The translations under genes were made by a program, and so were the position numbers. A stretch of 64,000 nucleotides of DNA from Agrobacterium larrymoorei (GTDB lineage Bacteria; Pseudomonadota; Alphaproteobacteria; Rhizobiales; Rhizobiaceae): contig NZ_CP039692.1 of NCBI RefSeq assembly GCF_005145045.1, positions 736,001 through 800,000 on the forward strand, written 5' to 3'. Below, piece after piece: positions 8,320-17,036 of the stretch. Every line of letters begins with the position of its first letter. Positions within the stretch are counted from its first letter, which is position 1. The notes below the pieces were generated by a model. The model searched no databases. It was not told the origin of the DNA and saw only the letters and a program-made list of their open reading frames with translations.

Positions 8320-10476
8320 TCACCAAGTCTGGCGGAGTGTCGCGTAGATTGCGCGACCGGGATTGTAGTAGTAAGCCCCGCCATCATCATTCGCGATGTG
8401 CTTCTCGTCAAAGATGTTGCTGGCGTTCAACTGAAACGTCGTGTTCTCCTTGATCGCGTAGGTAAACGCGGCATCGAATACGACAGCACCGTCCGATTTG
8501 CGTGTGTTGGCGTTGTCGAAGTAGTAGGAGCCCACATACCGCGCACCCAAGCCAAACGTCATATCGCCTCGCTTGCCCTCGCCTTCCCAGGTGTATGTGC
8601 CCCAGATGGACGCCATATGTTCGGGGACTTGGGCAAAGCTGTTACCGGCAAGGCCATTAGAGTTGCCCGGTTCTTTGATCTCCGAGTTGATATACGAATA
8701 AGCAGCGATCAGATTGACGTTGTCGTAGACTTCGAGCTTTGCCTCTAAATCAAGACCACGATGTCTCACACTTTCTACGGTGCTTTCGAGATAAACAGGG
8801 GCTTCACGCGTCGTTATGTTTTCAAGCGTCAAATCGTAGATCGAGGCAGTGATCAAGCCCGGAAAAGCATCCGGCTTATATTTGACGCCAGCCTCATACT
8901 GCTTACCGGTGGTCGGTTCTACACCTGTACTTGGGGGCGCGACTGATTCAGCATAGCTGGTGTACACGGCAAGCTCTTCGGTGAGTTTGTAGCTCAGGCC
9001 GAACCGCTTGCTAAACTCACTATAATCGCCACTTTTCGTCGTGCTGTTCAGTCGGTTGGTCTCATCGAGATTGAGCCAATCGTTCCGAAGTCCGACACTC
9101 GCCGTCAGCTTGTCGAACAAAACAAAGTCCTGCTGGAGATAAATCGCCTTGGTCGTCTGATCTTGAACTTTGCTTTCGGTAACAGGAATGGTCCCGGGAA
9201 CGCCCGTGAATATTGGATTTTGCCAATCAATGCCAGGTGCCGTTCCGCCCCATACGGGACGATAAAGACCATAGCTAATGGAAGTGGCATCTACTTTTTT
9301 GAAATCCGAGCCTGCCAACGTCCGGCTTTCGACGTTGTCAAATTCGGTTTCGTAAAGAAAATGAGCATCTATAACGAACTGCTTGTCCGCACTGTCACCT
9401 CCGAAGAAGTTACGATCAACGACGGTATCCGACGTATCGCTGGCACCTAGCTCGTCATAAATATAGGCATAACCGAACTTGTTCTTTGAATTGCTGTACC
9501 GTGCGTTGGAGTTGAACTTCAATCCGCCGCCGAAATCATGATCGAACATGACACTAAACGTGTTTCTATTTGTCTCATCGAAGTTATAGCCAGGCTCGCC
9601 GAAGAACTTTTCCCTATCAAAATCCGTAAATCTCGGATGACCACCGCCACTGGGTGTCCCATCCTTGTCTAAATGGTCGAAAATAAATGACAGGCTTGTC
9701 GCGTCCGTTGGACGCCAAGTCATGCCGCCCATGATGAAATTTTCGTCGTTCTGTGAGTAATCATATTCAGCATCGGAACGCTGGAACTTCCCCGTCAAGC
9801 GGTAAGAGAGGGTGTTGTCTTCTGTGACGTTGTCTCCAAAATCAAAACCAGCTTCTTTGTGGGCAAATGACCCTGTCGTTCCATAGATTTCACCAAAACG
9901 CTCACTTTTTGGTCTCTTTGAAACATAATTAACGGCACCACCGGGGTCGGATACGCCAAAGCCGGTCGAATTCGCGCCTTTCAAAACTTCAATGCGCTCA
10001 AAGGAATAAGGCTCTTCGAGAACCCCACCCCAGCTTCGACCGATGGCTAAACCATCACGGTACATAAATGGGCTGAATCCACGTATTTTTACATAGTCGT
10101 AACGATCGTCAGAACCATAAAAGTCGGTCACTACGCCTGCAGTATATTGTACCACCTCCTCAATGCTGCTTGCAGCACGCTCCTTGACTTCCTTGGAGGT
10201 GATAACCGACACTGACGCAGGCGTCGTCAAAATTTCACCGGGCATCTTTCCGACAGCAGTAGACTGTGTGGCAACAATCGACCTCTCATCATCGTCCCCA
10301 CCGCTACCCTGCACGGTGATTGCCTCCAGAACAGTCGAACCTCCAGCACCCTGCGCCTCTTGCGCACTCACATGGAAAGGCGCAAAGGCAACAAGTGCCG
10401 TGCAGCCGAGAAGGATCGCGTCGCGGTAGCCGCGATGTCTGTTTTTGCGCTGTTCCCCGATAGTCATCATAGTCAT
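8320..10476 (-). CDS. TonB-dependent ferric siderophore receptor
   Basis: This outer-membrane receptor of about 718 residues has a signal peptide (hydrophobic AILLGCTALVAFAP, cleavage near VSA-QE). A TonB box (VLEAITVQG) precedes the plug domain with SVSVITSKEV and the IRGFSP motif. A 22-strand barrel then ends in an aromatic residue (RQTW). The sequence resembles FhuA/FoxA/FcuA-type hydroxamate receptors. The frame stays open upstream, but the ATG cluster at 10465-10476 just before the signal peptide, with a nearby GGA, is the sensible start. It faces the divergent binding protein/permease/ATPase operon. Which siderophore it takes up cannot be read from sequence. Confidence 0.93.
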   Translation of the reverse strand: MTMMTIGEQRKNRHRGYRDAILLGCTALVAFAPFHVSAQEAQGAGGSTVLEAITVQGSGGDDDERSIVATQSTAVGKMPGEILTTPASVSVITSKEVKERAASSIEEVVQYTAGVVTDFYGSDDRYDYVKIRGFSPFMYRDGLAIGRSWGGVLEEPYSFERIEVLKGANSTGFGVSDPGGAVNYVSKRPKSERFGEIYGTTGSFAHKEAGFDFGDNVTEDNTLSYRLTGKFQRSDAEYDYSQNDENFIMGGMTWRPTDATSLSFIFDHLDKDGTPSGGGHPRFTDFDREKFFGEPGYNFDETNRNTFSVMFDHDFGGGLKFNSNARYSNSKNKFGYAYIYDELGASDTSDTVVDRNFFGGDSADKQFVIDAHFLYETEFDNVESRTLAGSDFKKVDATSISYGLYRPVWGGTAPGIDWQNPIFTGVPGTIPVTESKVQDQTTKAIYLQQDFVLFDKLTASVGLRNDWLNLDETNRLNSTTKSGDYSEFSKRFGLSYKLTEELAVYTSYAESVAPPSTGVEPTTGKQYEAGVKYKPDAFPGLITASIYDLTLENITTREAPVYLESTVESVRHRGLDLEAKLEVYDNVNLIAAYSYINSEIKEPGNSNGLAGNSFAQVPEHMASIWGTYTWEGEGKRGDMTFGLGARYVGSYYFDNANTRKSDGAVVFDAAFTYAIKENTTFQLNASNIFDEKHIANDDGGAYYYNPGRAIYATLRQTW

Positions 10477-10650
10477 TCCACGATCCAGAAGCGTTTGACT
10501 GCCCGAGCCGGACTTGCGGGTCCATGCGGCAGTTAGTGAGGCGATGGCGCTGTTTTTTTGAAGCGGATAAGGATCGTTTCCCCTCTCCCGCCCGACTTCG
10601 AAAGCACAGCGCAACTGGCAGGGCTATAACTTGAGAAAAGTAATCCGGTA

Positions 10651-10678
10651 TTGTACTTTTCCATCGTTTTGTACAAAA
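10651..10678. promoter_or_regulatory. TTGTAC repeat and TTTTGTACAAAA palindrome in the divergent siderophore promoter
   Basis: TTGTAC occurs at 10651-10656 and again at 10669-10674, an 18-base period. The second copy is embedded in a perfect 12-bp palindrome (10667-10678). The site lies between the divergent receptor and binding-protein genes, where an AraC activator would be expected to bind; AraC sites are often direct repeats on one DNA face. Confidence 0.4.
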
Positions 10679-10786
10679 CCACGGAAACTTCTAGGGCTTT
10701 GCAGCACGCGTGCCACATGTGGGTTGACGCGGAAGAGTGAAGCTGAGACTGACAGTCCACTTTAAACCGTTCAAGAGGGTTGCGAA

Positions 10787-11788
10787 ATGTTGCGCCTGTT
10801 CCGGGTTACCTTGTGGTCCGTCTTCACCTGCCTGCTGGCCTTCGCCTTCAGTGCGCATGCGCAGGATCAGGCCTATCCGATCACCATCAAGCACGCCTTC
10901 GGCACGACGACGATTGAGAAGAAGCCGCAACGGGTAGCGACCGTGGCCTGGGCAAACCATGAAGTTCCGCTTGCGCTGGGCGTTGTGCCCGTCGGCATGG
11001 CAGCGGCGAATTTTGGCGATGATGATGGTGACGGGCTTCTGCCATGGGTGGCGGAGAAGCTGAAAGAGCTGGGCGGAGAAAAGCCGGTGCTGTTCGATGA
11101 GGGCGACGGAATCGATTTCGAGGCAGTTGCTGCCACCGAACCGGATGTCATTCTCGCCTCCTATTCCGGGCTCAGCCAGGCGGATTACGATACATTGAGC
11201 CAGATCGCGCCTGTCGTTGCCTATCCCGAATCCCCTTGGGCAACGGACTGGCGCGATATGATCCGCCTCAATAGCGCGGGCATCGGCATGGCCTCGGAGG
11301 GCGACGCCTTGATCACGACGATCGAAGGCGAAATGGCTGAGGCCGTTGCCGCGCACCCGGAATTGAAGGGCAAGACGGCCATGTTCGTCACCCATCTGGA
11401 TACGACCAATCTCAGCATCGTCAATTTCTATACGGCCAACGATACGCGCGTGAAATTCTTCGCGGACCTCGGACTGAAATCGCCAAAGAGCGTGGTCGAG
11501 GCCACCAAGCCGGGGCAGTTCGCTGCTGCGGTCAGTGCCGAACGCGTGGATGCCTTCGATGACGTCGACATCGTCGTGACCTATGGTGGCGAACAGTTGC
11601 TGGAGGCCGTGAAAGCCGATCCACTGCTCTCCAGAATGCCCGCCGTCCGGCACAATGCCATCGTCATGCTCGGCAGAAACCCGGTCGGGACAGCTGCGAA
11701 CCCAACGCCGCTCTCCATCTCATGGGTGCTGAAAGACTATGTGGCGCTGCTGGCTGAAGCCGCCGGGAAGTCCAGCGGAAAACCCTGA
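10787..11788 (+). CDS. Periplasmic iron-siderophore binding protein
   Basis: The 333-residue class III substrate-binding protein has a signal peptide (LWSVFTCLLAFAFSAHA, cleavage before QDQAYP). The FepB/FecB/FatB layout follows: an N lobe beginning ITIKHAFGTTTIEKKPQRVATV, the conserved FEAVAATEPDVILASYSG segment, a linking helix and the C lobe. It would receive the ferric siderophore imported by the TonB-dependent receptor and hand it to the FecCD permeases. It is first of a four-gene operon; its stop overlaps the next start by one base (TGATG). Confidence 0.92.
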   Translation: MLRLFRVTLWSVFTCLLAFAFSAHAQDQAYPITIKHAFGTTTIEKKPQRVATVAWANHEVPLALGVVPVGMAAANFGDDDGDGLLPWVAEKLKELGGEKPVLFDEGDGIDFEAVAATEPDVILASYSGLSQADYDTLSQIAPVVAYPESPWATDWRDMIRLNSAGIGMASEGDALITTIEGEMAEAVAAHPELKGKTAMFVTHLDTTNLSIVNFYTANDTRVKFFADLGLKSPKSVVEATKPGQFAAAVSAERVDAFDDVDIVVTYGGEQLLEAVKADPLLSRMPAVRHNAIVMLGRNPVGTAANPTPLSISWVLKDYVALLAEAAGKSSGKP

Positions 11789-12831
11789 TGGCCGCAGGCA
11801 GCATGACAGAAAGCGATACTCCAACCTATGCCGGGCGTTCGAACAATGTCCGGCTGCTCTGGCTTTTTGCGCTTACCGGCGCCTTTTGCGTTTTCTGCAT
11901 TCTCTCCATCGCCGTTGGCACGCGTGATGTGGGGTGGAGCGACATTGCTGCAGCACTGACCGGACAGGCAGAAACGATAGCGCAGGCTGCCGTTACGGTT
12001 CGCATTCCGCGCACGATCCTCGCCGCTCTCGCCGGGGCCGCGCTTGGTCTGGCGGGCGCGATCATGCAGGGTGTCACGCGCAATCCCTTGGCCGACCCGG
12101 GCATTCTCGGCGTCAACATGGGCGCATCGCTTGCTGTCGTCATCGGCATCGTATGGTTCGGCATAGCGTCTGCCAGCGCCTATATCTGGGTCGCGATTTT
12201 CGGCGCGGGCGTCACCGCCGTCTTTGTCTATACCATAGGGTCACTCGGGCGCGGCGGGGCCACGCCGTTAAAGCTTGCGCTTTCAGGGGCCGCCACCTCC
12301 GTCGCGTTTTCCTCGCTGGTCATCGCCGTTGTGTTGCCGCGCAGCGATATTGCCGGTGGCATTCGCTCCTGGCAGATCGGCGGCGTCGGCGGCGCCACTT
12401 TCGACCGGCTCTATTACGTTCTCCCCTTTCTCGCAGTCGGTTTCGCCATAAGCCTGCTCTCGGCGCGGAAGCTGAATTCGCTGGCTCTGGGCGATGAACT
12501 TGCCGCAGGTCTGGGAGAACGGGTCGCCATCGCGCGTGGCTTTGCCTCTCTCGGCGCGATAACACTGTGCGGCGCAACGACTGCGATCTGCGGGCCAATC
12601 GGCTTCGTGGGCCTCGTCGTACCGCATCTTTGCCGCCTGCTTGTCGGCGTGGATCACCGTTGGCTTTTGCCGTTCTCGGCACTCAGCGGTGCCTGCCTTC
12701 TGCTGGCGGCGGATGTGTTCGGGCGCATCATCGCGCGCCCTGCCGAACTCGATGTCGGCATCGTCACCGCGCTGATCGGCGCGCCATTCTTCATCTGGAT
12801 CGTCAGACGCCAGCGGGTACGTGAGTTGTAA
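11788..12831 (+). CDS. FecCD-family siderophore ABC permease, first subunit
   Basis: The 347-residue inner-membrane permease has about nine to ten hydrophobic helices. Family motifs include RIPRTILAALAGAALGLAGA, MQGVTRNPLADPGILGVNMGA and the coupling segment LGLAS-like LGDELAAGLGERV. It pairs with the next permease to form the transmembrane channel for ferric siderophore. It is translationally linked to the binding protein by a one-base overlap. A second ATG five codons downstream is an alternative start. Confidence 0.93.
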   Translation: MAAGSMTESDTPTYAGRSNNVRLLWLFALTGAFCVFCILSIAVGTRDVGWSDIAAALTGQAETIAQAAVTVRIPRTILAALAGAALGLAGAIMQGVTRNPLADPGILGVNMGASLAVVIGIVWFGIASASAYIWVAIFGAGVTAVFVYTIGSLGRGGATPLKLALSGAATSVAFSSLVIAVVLPRSDIAGGIRSWQIGGVGGATFDRLYYVLPFLAVGFAISLLSARKLNSLALGDELAAGLGERVAIARGFASLGAITLCGATTAICGPIGFVGLVVPHLCRLLVGVDHRWLLPFSALSGACLLLAADVFGRIIARPAELDVGIVTALIGAPFFIWIVRRQRVREL

Positions 12832-12832
12832 T

Positions 12833-13870
12833 ATGCTGCTGGAACCCACCGTCCGAACCATCGTCACAAACCGCAATGCGCGCGCCCGCAGACACCGCGC
12901 AGTCGTCCTCACCCTCTGCGCCATCGTCACTATCCTTTTTGCAATCACACTCTCGGTCGGGCAGAACATAACGCCGCCGGGCGATGTGCTGCGTGTTTTG
13001 ATGGGAGAACAGGTTGCGGGAGCGTCCTTCACCGTTGGCCAGCTTCGCCTTCCGCGCGCGGTTCTTTCCGTGCTTGCAGGCTTGAGCTTCGGGCTTGGCG
13101 GCGTGGCGTTCCAGATCATGCTGCGCAATCCTTTGGCCAGCCCGGATATTATCGGCATCAGCTCCGGTGCCAGTGCGGCTGCCGTTTTCGCCATCGTCGT
13201 GCTGTCCATGAAGGGGCCAATTGTTTCGGTCTTTGCTGTAACGGCAGGCCTCGGTATTGCGCTTCTGGTTTATGGCCTGTCCTTCAAGAACGGCGTGGCG
13301 GGCACCCGCCTCATTCTCGTGGGCATAGGCGTCTCGGCCATGCTGGAAAGCGTCATCGCCTATATCCTCTCCGCAGCCCCGGCATGGACGTTGCAGGAGG
13401 CGATGCGGTGGCTGACGGGCAGTGTCAATGGCGCACAGCTGAGCCAGTCGGCTCCACTATTTGCCGGGCTCGCCATCTTCGGCTCGCTTCTGCTTGCCAA
13501 GAAACGTGATCTCGATGCCTTGAGACTGGGAGACGACACGGCGGCAGCGCTCGGCATTCGCGTCTCGGCAACCCGCATCATCGTCATCATTTCCGCGGTT
13601 GGCATGATTGCCTTCGCAACCGCAGTTACAGGGCCGATAGCCTTCGTCGCCTTCCTCTCCGGCCCCATTGCAGCGCGTATCGTCGGCAATAGCGGTTCGT
13701 TGCTCATCCCGTCTGCACTTGTTGGCGCCATTCTGGTTCTGGCGGGCGATTATGCGGGCCAGTTCCTGCTGCCCAGCCGTTATCCGGTTGGCGTCATCAC
13801 CGGCGCGTTGGGCGCACCTTACCTGATCTATCTTATCGTGCGCGTTAACCGCTCAGGAGGCTCACTATGA
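12833..13870 (+). CDS. FecCD-family siderophore ABC permease, second subunit
   Basis: This 345-residue permease has the same fold and motifs as its neighbour (LRLPRAVLSVLAGLSFGLGG, MLRNPLASPDIIGISSGAS, LGDDTAAALGIRV). I start it at the ATG just after the previous stop; an in-frame GTG at 12821 overlapping the upstream gene is possible. It forms a heterodimer with the first permease, a FepD/FepG-like arrangement. The last bases hold a strong AGGAGG-like site for the following ATPase gene, which it overlaps by four bases (ATGA). Confidence 0.92.
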   Translation: MLLEPTVRTIVTNRNARARRHRAVVLTLCAIVTILFAITLSVGQNITPPGDVLRVLMGEQVAGASFTVGQLRLPRAVLSVLAGLSFGLGGVAFQIMLRNPLASPDIIGISSGASAAAVFAIVVLSMKGPIVSVFAVTAGLGIALLVYGLSFKNGVAGTRLILVGIGVSAMLESVIAYILSAAPAWTLQEAMRWLTGSVNGAQLSQSAPLFAGLAIFGSLLLAKKRDLDALRLGDDTAAALGIRVSATRIIVIISAVGMIAFATAVTGPIAFVAFLSGPIAARIVGNSGSLLIPSALVGAILVLAGDYAGQFLLPSRYPVGVITGALGAPYLIYLIVRVNRSGGSL

Positions 13871-14670
13871 CCGTCCACTCCCTGACTGCGGAAAATCTTT
13901 CTGCCGGATACGGCGATACGCTGATTTTCAGCGATCTCGATCTTGCCGTTCCGCCTGGCAAGATCACGGTCATCGTCGGTGCCAATGCCTGTGGCAAATC
14001 CACCCTGCTCAGGGCCATGTCTCGGCTTCTCGCACCGAAATCCGGCCATGTTCTGCTTGATGGAAAATCCATACACAAGACGCCGCCGAAGGAGCTTGCC
14101 CGCACGCTCGGCCTGCTTCCGCAATCACCCATTGCACCGGAGGGCATCGCCGTTGCGGATCTCGTCAGCCGCGGCAGGCACCCGCATCAGGGCATGTTCT
14201 CCCGCTGGACGAAGCAGGATGACGAGGCCGTTGCCACAGCACTCCTTGCCACGAAGACGGATGGGCTTTCCGAGCGCCCGGTGGACGAACTTTCCGGCGG
14301 GCAGCGACAGCGCGTGTGGATTGCCATGGCACTGGCCCAGCAGACGGACGTGCTTCTGCTGGACGAGCCGACGACGTTTCTGGATATCAACCATCAGGTC
14401 GAGGTTCTCGATCTGCTGACCGATCTCAACCACACACGCGCAACAACAATCGTCATGGTGCTGCATGATCTTAATCTTGCAGCGCGTTATGCGGATTATC
14501 TCGTGGCCATGGCAGACGGAAAAATTCTGGTTCGGGGTGCCCCTGAAGATGTGCTGACAGCGGCCAATGTGAAGCAAATCTTCGGCCTCGAAAGCCGCAT
14601 CATCGCCGACCCCACCTCAGGCCGCCCCATCATGCTGCCCATTGGCCGCCATCGTGTGAGCGCTGTGTAG
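13867..14670 (+). CDS. Siderophore ABC transporter ATPase
   Basis: The 267-residue FepC/FhuC-type ATPase has Walker A GANACGKSTLL (about residues 38-48), signature LSGGQRQR (about 141-148) and Walker B DVLLLDEPTTFLD. The switch histidine is in VLHDLNLAARYAD. It powers ferric siderophore import through the two preceding permeases. A strong ribosome binding site (AGGAGG) and the ATGA overlap indicate coupled expression at the end of the operon. No obvious terminator follows in the 256-base gap. Confidence 0.95.
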   Translation: MTVHSLTAENLSAGYGDTLIFSDLDLAVPPGKITVIVGANACGKSTLLRAMSRLLAPKSGHVLLDGKSIHKTPPKELARTLGLLPQSPIAPEGIAVADLVSRGRHPHQGMFSRWTKQDDEAVATALLATKTDGLSERPVDELSGGQRQRVWIAMALAQQTDVLLLDEPTTFLDINHQVEVLDLLTDLNHTRATTIVMVLHDLNLAARYADYLVAMADGKILVRGAPEDVLTAANVKQIFGLESRIIADPTSGRPIMLPIGRHRVSAV

Positions 14671-14800
14671 GTTTCAGACTGCTCAAAAGCTGTCCTTCAG
14701 TCACCTAAGTTTCACACAGAAACATTAGCAATTGCAAAGATGCATGGTGGTTGCTTATGCTCCGCCACGTCCGCAACGGTCGCCGCATTGCGCGGTAGAC

Positions 14801-14819
14801 TATTGCGCATATCGCAATA
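14801..14819. promoter_or_regulatory. 19-bp inverted repeat upstream of the alpha/beta hydrolase
   Basis: TATTGCG-CATAT-CGCAATA has perfect 7-bp arms and lies about 108 bases before the hydrolase ATG. The symmetry and AT-edged shape resemble LysR- or MarR-type operators (it contains a T-N11-A core). No such regulator gene is adjacent in this window, so the binding protein is unknown. Confidence 0.45.
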
Positions 14820-14926
14820 CATTCGAAATTATTATTGCAATTCCGCCCTGCCGAAGTCCAGTCCAATATCACTCCATCAGACAACGAAACGCGACACGGA
14901 ACGGTCGCTTACTGAAGGAGCAGACC

Positions 14927-15898
14927 ATGACAGACCTTCTTACCCTAAGCCGCCGTTGCGCTCTGCTTGCCGGAGCAACAATGGCAGCAGCCGCAGCTTT
15001 TCCAACCCGCACGACCTTCGCAGCAACTTCCACAAATATGTCAGCACAAGGAGAAACCAACATGGGCTATGTAACAACCAAGGACGGCGTTGAAATCTTC
15101 TACAAGGACTGGGGTCCGAAGGACGCACAGCCCATCGTTTTCCATCACGGCTGGCCGCTGTCTTCCGACGATTGGGATGCGCAGATGCTGTTCTTCGTCT
15201 CCAAGGGCTATCGCGTCGTAGCGCATGACCGCCGCGGTCACGGTCGCTCGGCCCAGGTTTCGGAAGGTCATGATATGGATCATTACGCTTCCGACGCCTT
15301 CGCCGTCGTCGAAGCACTGGACCTGAAAAATGCCGTCCACATCGGCCACTCCACCGGTGGCGGCGAAGTTGCCCGCTACGTGGCAAAGCATGGCGAACCT
15401 GCCGGTCGCGTTGCCAAGGCGGTTCTCGTTTCCGCCGTGCCGCCGATCATGGTCAAGACCGATGCCAACCCTGAAGGCCTGCCGATGGAAGTTTTCGATG
15501 GCTTCCGCTCCGCTCTCGCTGCCAACCGGGCGCAATTCTTCCGCGATGTTCCGACAGGCCCTTTCTATGGCTTCAACCGCGATGGCGCGACCGTGCATGA
15601 AGGCGTGATCCAGAACTGGTGGCGTCAGGGCATGATGGGCGGCGCAAAGGCCCATTACGATGGCATCAAGGCCTTCTCTGAAACCGACCAGACGGAAGAC
15701 CTGAAGAATATCAGCGTCCCGACGCTCGTTCTGCACGGCGAAGACGACCAGATCGTTCCAATCGCAGACTCCGCTCACAAGTCGGTCAAGCTGTTGAAGA
15801 ACGGCACGCTCAAGACCTATCCCGGCTTCTCGCATGGCATGCTGACGGTCAACGCCGATGTGCTGAATGCCGACTTGCTGGCCTTCATAAAGGGCTAA
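14927..15898 (+). CDS. Alpha/beta hydrolase, chloroperoxidase/arylesterase type, with optional Tat leader
   Basis: The longest well-supported form is 323 residues from an ATG preceded by GAAGGAG. Its first 45 residues hold a twin-arginine leader ([10 protein letters not shown] followed by an alanine-rich hydrophobic stretch). The enzyme body starts [18 protein letters not shown], exactly where most cofactor-free haloperoxidase/esterase relatives begin. An internal ATG at 15062 has its own AAGGAGA site. The catalytic triad is visible: Ser142 in GHSTGGG, Asp in HGEDDQIVP, His in GFSHGM. The reaction is probably ester or perhydrolysis; substrate unknown. A strong hairpin ends the gene. Confidence 0.9.
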   Translation: MTDLLTLSRRCALLAGATMAAAAAFPTRTTFAATSTNMSAQGETNMGYVTTKDGVEIFYKDWGPKDAQPIVFHHGWPLSSDDWDAQMLFFVSKGYRVVAHDRRGHGRSAQVSEGHDMDHYASDAFAVVEALDLKNAVHIGHSTGGGEVARYVAKHGEPAGRVAKAVLVSAVPPIMVKTDANPEGLPMEVFDGFRSALAANRAQFFRDVPTGPFYGFNRDGATVHEGVIQNWWRQGMMGGAKAHYDGIKAFSETDQTEDLKNISVPTLVLHGEDDQIVPIADSAHKSVKLLKNGTLKTYPGFSHGMLTVNADVLNADLLAFIKG

Positions 15899-15914
15899 GC
15901 CGAACATACAAAAA

Positions 15915-15944
15915 AGCGATGCGGCTGGAGACAGCCGCATCGCT
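15915..15944. terminator. Bidirectional rho-independent terminator
   Basis: A perfect 12-bp stem AGCGATGCGGCT/AGCCGCATCGCT with a 6-base loop is flanked by an A-run on the left and CGTTTT on the right. It ends both the hydrolase gene and the opposing DapA-family gene. Confidence 0.88.
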
Positions 15945-15969
15945 CGTTTTACTGTCCGACTTTTACCGC

Positions 15970-16905
15970 TTAAGCCGGGTAGCGAGACGCATACCAGTTG
16001 CGGAACAGGTCATATTGATTTTCCAGATGGCGGCGCTGGGACGCGCTGAGTTCATCCGTTTCGTTGAAGTGCAGCGTGTATTCCTGATCGCCATTCAACA
16101 CCATCAGATACTTGTAGTGCAGAACGAGGTCCGGGCCTTCATCATAGGTCGAGAGCACCGTCAGTGCCTCTTCCAGTTCCCGTGCTTCCGCGCGGGCTGA
16201 CGCATCGCCCTTTGCTGCCTTTTCGCACAGGGCTACGAGATGCAAAACTTCTTTCGGCAAGGCGTTGCCGATGCCGGTGATTGCACCGCCTGCACCGCAA
16301 TTGACGAAGCCATGATAGACGCCCGTATCGACGCCGACCATCAGCGTCAGATCGTCATCGCCAGCCGTAATATTTTCCGCGGCGTAGGTCATATCCTGCT
16401 TGCCGCCGAATTCCTTGAAGCCGATCAGGTTGGCATAGCGGGAGCGGAGATCGAAGAACAGATCGGCGCGGGTGGCAAAGCCATAATAAGGGCTGTTGTA
16501 GATAACCGCTGGCAAGCCGTTTGCCGCTTCCAGAATGGCGGAAAAATGCGCCTTTTGAGCTGAGACGGAAGACCCACGCGAAAGCACGCGCGGAATGACC
16601 ATCAAACCCTTCGCGCCCACCTTTGCGGCGTGAGCCGCGTGGCTGACCGCAGACTTTGTGTTGATAGCGCCGGTGCCAACGATAACCGGAACGCCCGCTT
16701 CGGCCAGACGGCGAACGCCTTCCTGCCGCTGTTCATCCGTCAGCAGAGGCCAGTCGCCCATGGAACCGCAATAGACGACAGCCGACATTCCGGCAGCAAT
16801 TAATTCCTTGCCCTTCTTAACGAGAGCATCGAAATCAGGCGTCCGGTCCGCCTTGCAGGGTGTCATGAGGGCCGGAATGCATCCAGTAAAAATCGTGCTT
16901 GCCAT
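15970..16905 (-). CDS. DapA/N-acetylneuraminate lyase family aldolase or dehydratase
   Basis: This 311-residue TIM-barrel Schiff-base enzyme has the catalytic lysine in GFKEFGG, the tyrosine in YNSPYYGF and the GTGAINT strand typical of class I DapA-family enzymes. It is not the biosynthetic DapA by context: it sits alone behind a GntR/FCD regulator, which suggests catabolism of a 2-keto acid or hydroxyproline-derived compound (inference). I start at the ATG at 16905, preceded by AAAGGATTTGGG, not at the TTG three codons earlier. Confidence 0.85.
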   Translation of the reverse strand: MASTIFTGCIPALMTPCKADRTPDFDALVKKGKELIAAGMSAVVYCGSMGDWPLLTDEQRQEGVRRLAEAGVPVIVGTGAINTKSAVSHAAHAAKVGAKGLMVIPRVLSRGSSVSAQKAHFSAILEAANGLPAVIYNSPYYGFATRADLFFDLRSRYANLIGFKEFGGKQDMTYAAENITAGDDDLTLMVGVDTGVYHGFVNCGAGGAITGIGNALPKEVLHLVALCEKAAKGDASARAEARELEEALTVLSTYDEGPDLVLHYKYLMVLNGDQEYTLHFNETDELSASQRRHLENQYDLFRNWYASRYPA

Positions 16906-16972
16906 CGTTCCCAAATCCTTTCGCGGTATGCGATCCGCTTTTCATGAGATGAGCATTAGCACCGCGACATTA

Positions 16973-16986
16973 ATTTGTCGACAAAT
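16973..16986. promoter_or_regulatory. 14-bp palindromic operator for a GntR/FCD regulator
   Basis: ATTTGTCGACAAAT is a perfect palindrome about 68 bases before the aldolase start and just downstream of the gntR gene. Its TTGT-n2-ACAA form resembles operators of the FadR subfamily. It is the obvious binding site for the adjacent regulator. Confidence 0.65.
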
Positions 16987-17036
16987 AAAATACAAAGAAT
17001 GACGACGTGCGCTTTTCGCTTGTTCGCTGCCCTCTT

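Noticed and set aside
10477..10786. Perfect RirA (TGA-N9-TCA) site between the divergent siderophore genes
   Set aside because: All TGA-N9 positions checked end in something other than TCA; the closest is TGA-N9-TCC at about 10632.
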